Shown here: positions 4,180-5,217 of the stretch, one piece after another
Layout: each line of letters starts with the position of its first letter
Numbering within the stretch: the first letter of the stretch is position 1
DNA from: Nitrospira sp.
GTDB taxonomy: Bacteria > Nitrospirota > Thermodesulfovibrionia > Thermodesulfovibrionales > SM23-35
Assembly: GCA_016873595.1 (NCBI GenBank)
Contig: VGWZ01000141.1
Location: forward strand, 1-5,217
Reading direction: 5' to 3'
Length of the DNA stretch: 5,217 nt
Notes under the pieces: model-generated
What the model saw: the letters and a program-made list of their open reading frames with translations, nothing else
The model's database searches: none
Told to the model about the DNA's origin: nothing
Program-made: the position numbers and the translations under genes

Positions 4180-5217
4180 TTAGAACGTATACGTAAGGCT
4201 CACACCAAACATATGGATATCTGACTTATAGACTCCATTGGCTCTGAAAGCGGGTAATCCGCTGACGGGATCCGTAATCGCATTATTTTTGCTTCTCGTC
4301 TGAAGCTTTTGATAGGCATAAGCGAGGTCAAAGCGAAGTTGTTTGTATTTTATATCTGTCCCAATGGTAAAGAGGTGTGTATTTGCATCAGGGATGGAAG
4401 GTTCAAATGTTCTATCAGGTATAGGGTTCCCTCCATAGAGGTAGCCTGCAAGCAATGCAACGGATTCAGTCAACTGATACTTCACTCCAATGTTTGCAGA
4501 GTATGTGTCCTTCCAGTCTTTCTCTGTAATAGATGTATTACTACCAGCAACTGACCGATCAAGGTCTATCCTTAATTCATCATAGGAATGCCAGCCTTCC
4601 CATCTCAAGCCAACTTCAAATGTGAGGGGGTAAAGACCTTTATAGTAGACTCCTACATGAACCTGTTGGGGAAGTGTAAGGGTTGTCTTACCATTGGTAT
4701 TCGGAAATAAACCTAAAGGGTCGCCTTCAGGAAGAACGTGAGTAACATTGCCATCGATTTTAACCTTTATTTCGCTTCTATACGAGGCACCGAGAGAGAC
4801 ATCTCTGTGAGGTTCGATGAGGATCCCGAAATTATATCCAATCCCGGTTCCATCACCTTTAAATTTCTGTCCACCATCACGAGTAAAACCGTACAGAACA
4901 GGAAGGTTTAATTTCTTCTCCAGTGTCGCATCAAGGATGAGGAAATCCACCCCCGCAGCAAATGCGACATTAGGTGTTATCTGGTATGAAACTACAGGGT
5001 TGAAATTAAAGGTTTGCATTTCTGAATTGGTTGCTATGTACCTACCTTCCCAATCATCAGGCCACTTTGTTCCAAGCCCGAACGGATTAAAAACACCCAG
5101 ACCAGCACTGATCTTATCGTTGAACTTATGGGTGATAAAGAATGTAGATGGATAAAATACCTGTCTTTCTGTTTTAAAGGTCTCTCCACTATAGTCGCTT
5201 TTAAACTTGCGCGAAGG
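4180..5217 (-). CDS. FadL/OmpP1/TodX-family outer-membrane porin, C-terminal 345 residues
   Basis: The frame is open from the TAA at 4180-4182 to the window edge, giving 345 residues; full members are usually 400-480, so the N-terminal signal peptide and plug ('hatch') region are missing. FadL-family proteins are 14-stranded barrels that pass hydrophobic molecules such as fatty acids or aromatics across the outer membrane. Visible hallmarks are NPFGLGTKWPDDWEGRYIAT in the early barrel, the NFNPVVSYQI strand, GIGYNFGILIEP, the SLGASYRSEIKVKIDG strand, the LPQQVHVGVYYKG strand, FEVGLRWEGWHSYDELRID, YSANIGVKYQLTES, and the last strand MFGVSLTYTF with the terminal Phe used in barrel assembly. The Met codon at 5019 lies inside the conserved barrel and is not the start, since coding similarity continues upstream of it. 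The gene is upstream of the radical SAM operon but separated by 95 bases with its own promoter. Confidence 0.93.
   Translation of the reverse strand, partial: PSRKFKSDYSGETFKTERQVFYPSTFFITHKFNDKISAGLGVFNPFGLGTKWPDDWEGRYIATNSEMQTFNFNPVVSYQITPNVAFAAGVDFLILDATLEKKLNLPVLYGFTRDGGQKFKGDGTGIGYNFGILIEPHRDVSLGASYRSEIKVKIDGNVTHVLPEGDPLGLFPNTNGKTTLTLPQQVHVGVYYKGLYPLTFEVGLRWEGWHSYDELRIDLDRSVAGSNTSITEKDWKDTYSANIGVKYQLTESVALLAGYLYGGNPIPDRTFEPSIPDANTHLFTIGTDIKYKQLRFDLAYAYQKLQTRSKNNAITDPVSGLPAFRANGVYKSDIHMFGVSLTYTF

Noticed and set aside
4180..5019. Porin read as a complete 279-residue protein starting at Met 5019
   Set aside because: The frame stays open to the window edge and the upstream residues (NPFGLGTKWPDDWEGRYIAT) are a conserved part of the FadL/OmpP1 barrel, so the gene is cut by the window edge instead.

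Overview
The window looks like bacterial DNA of moderate to low G+C from a Gram-negative, probably environmental organism. A FadL/OmpP1-type outer-membrane porin fixes the Gram-negative envelope. The combination of a two-CW cysteine-rich sensor fused to a GGDEF fold, an excisionase/integrase pair and CCA-encoding tRNA genes would fit Nitrospirota or Desulfobacterota-like lineages. That placement is an inference from sequence style, not something the window proves.

The window divides into two halves at a tRNA gene. The left half (1 to about 2561) is all plus-strand and has the character of an integrated element. It holds the tail of an unidentified reading frame (1-69), a two-CW/degenerate-GGDEF signalling protein (89-991), a frameshifted excisionase-type gene (1026-1225), a 190-base non-coding stretch with a long inverted repeat around a TATAAT box, and a tyrosine recombinase (1415-2518). 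The recombinase keeps its H, R, H and Y active-site residues but has Ser where the first catalytic Arg is expected. Its 3' end faces the 3' end of a tRNA-Arg(CCT) gene (2562-2638, minus), the usual geometry of an element inserted at a tRNA 3' end. The damaged xis and the altered integrase together suggest an element that may no longer be able to move. The far end of the element is not in the window.

The right half (2562-5217) is all minus-strand and looks like ordinary chromosome. It contains tRNA-Arg with five 7-base tandem repeats in its upstream region, then a TIGR00725-type SLOG/LOG-like nucleotide-binding protein (2703-3167) that overlaps by 4 bases a TIGR01212/YhcC-type radical SAM protein (3164-4084). 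These two form an operon with a good sigma70-like promoter lying so close to the start codon that the message may be leaderless. Last comes the C-terminal 345 residues of a FadL/OmpP1-family porin (4180 to beyond 5217), whose signal peptide lies outside the window.

No clear new defence or biosynthetic system is visible. The points most worth following are the non-canonical active site of the integrase, the frameshift in the excisionase, the element/tRNA junction and the degenerate GGDEF protein.
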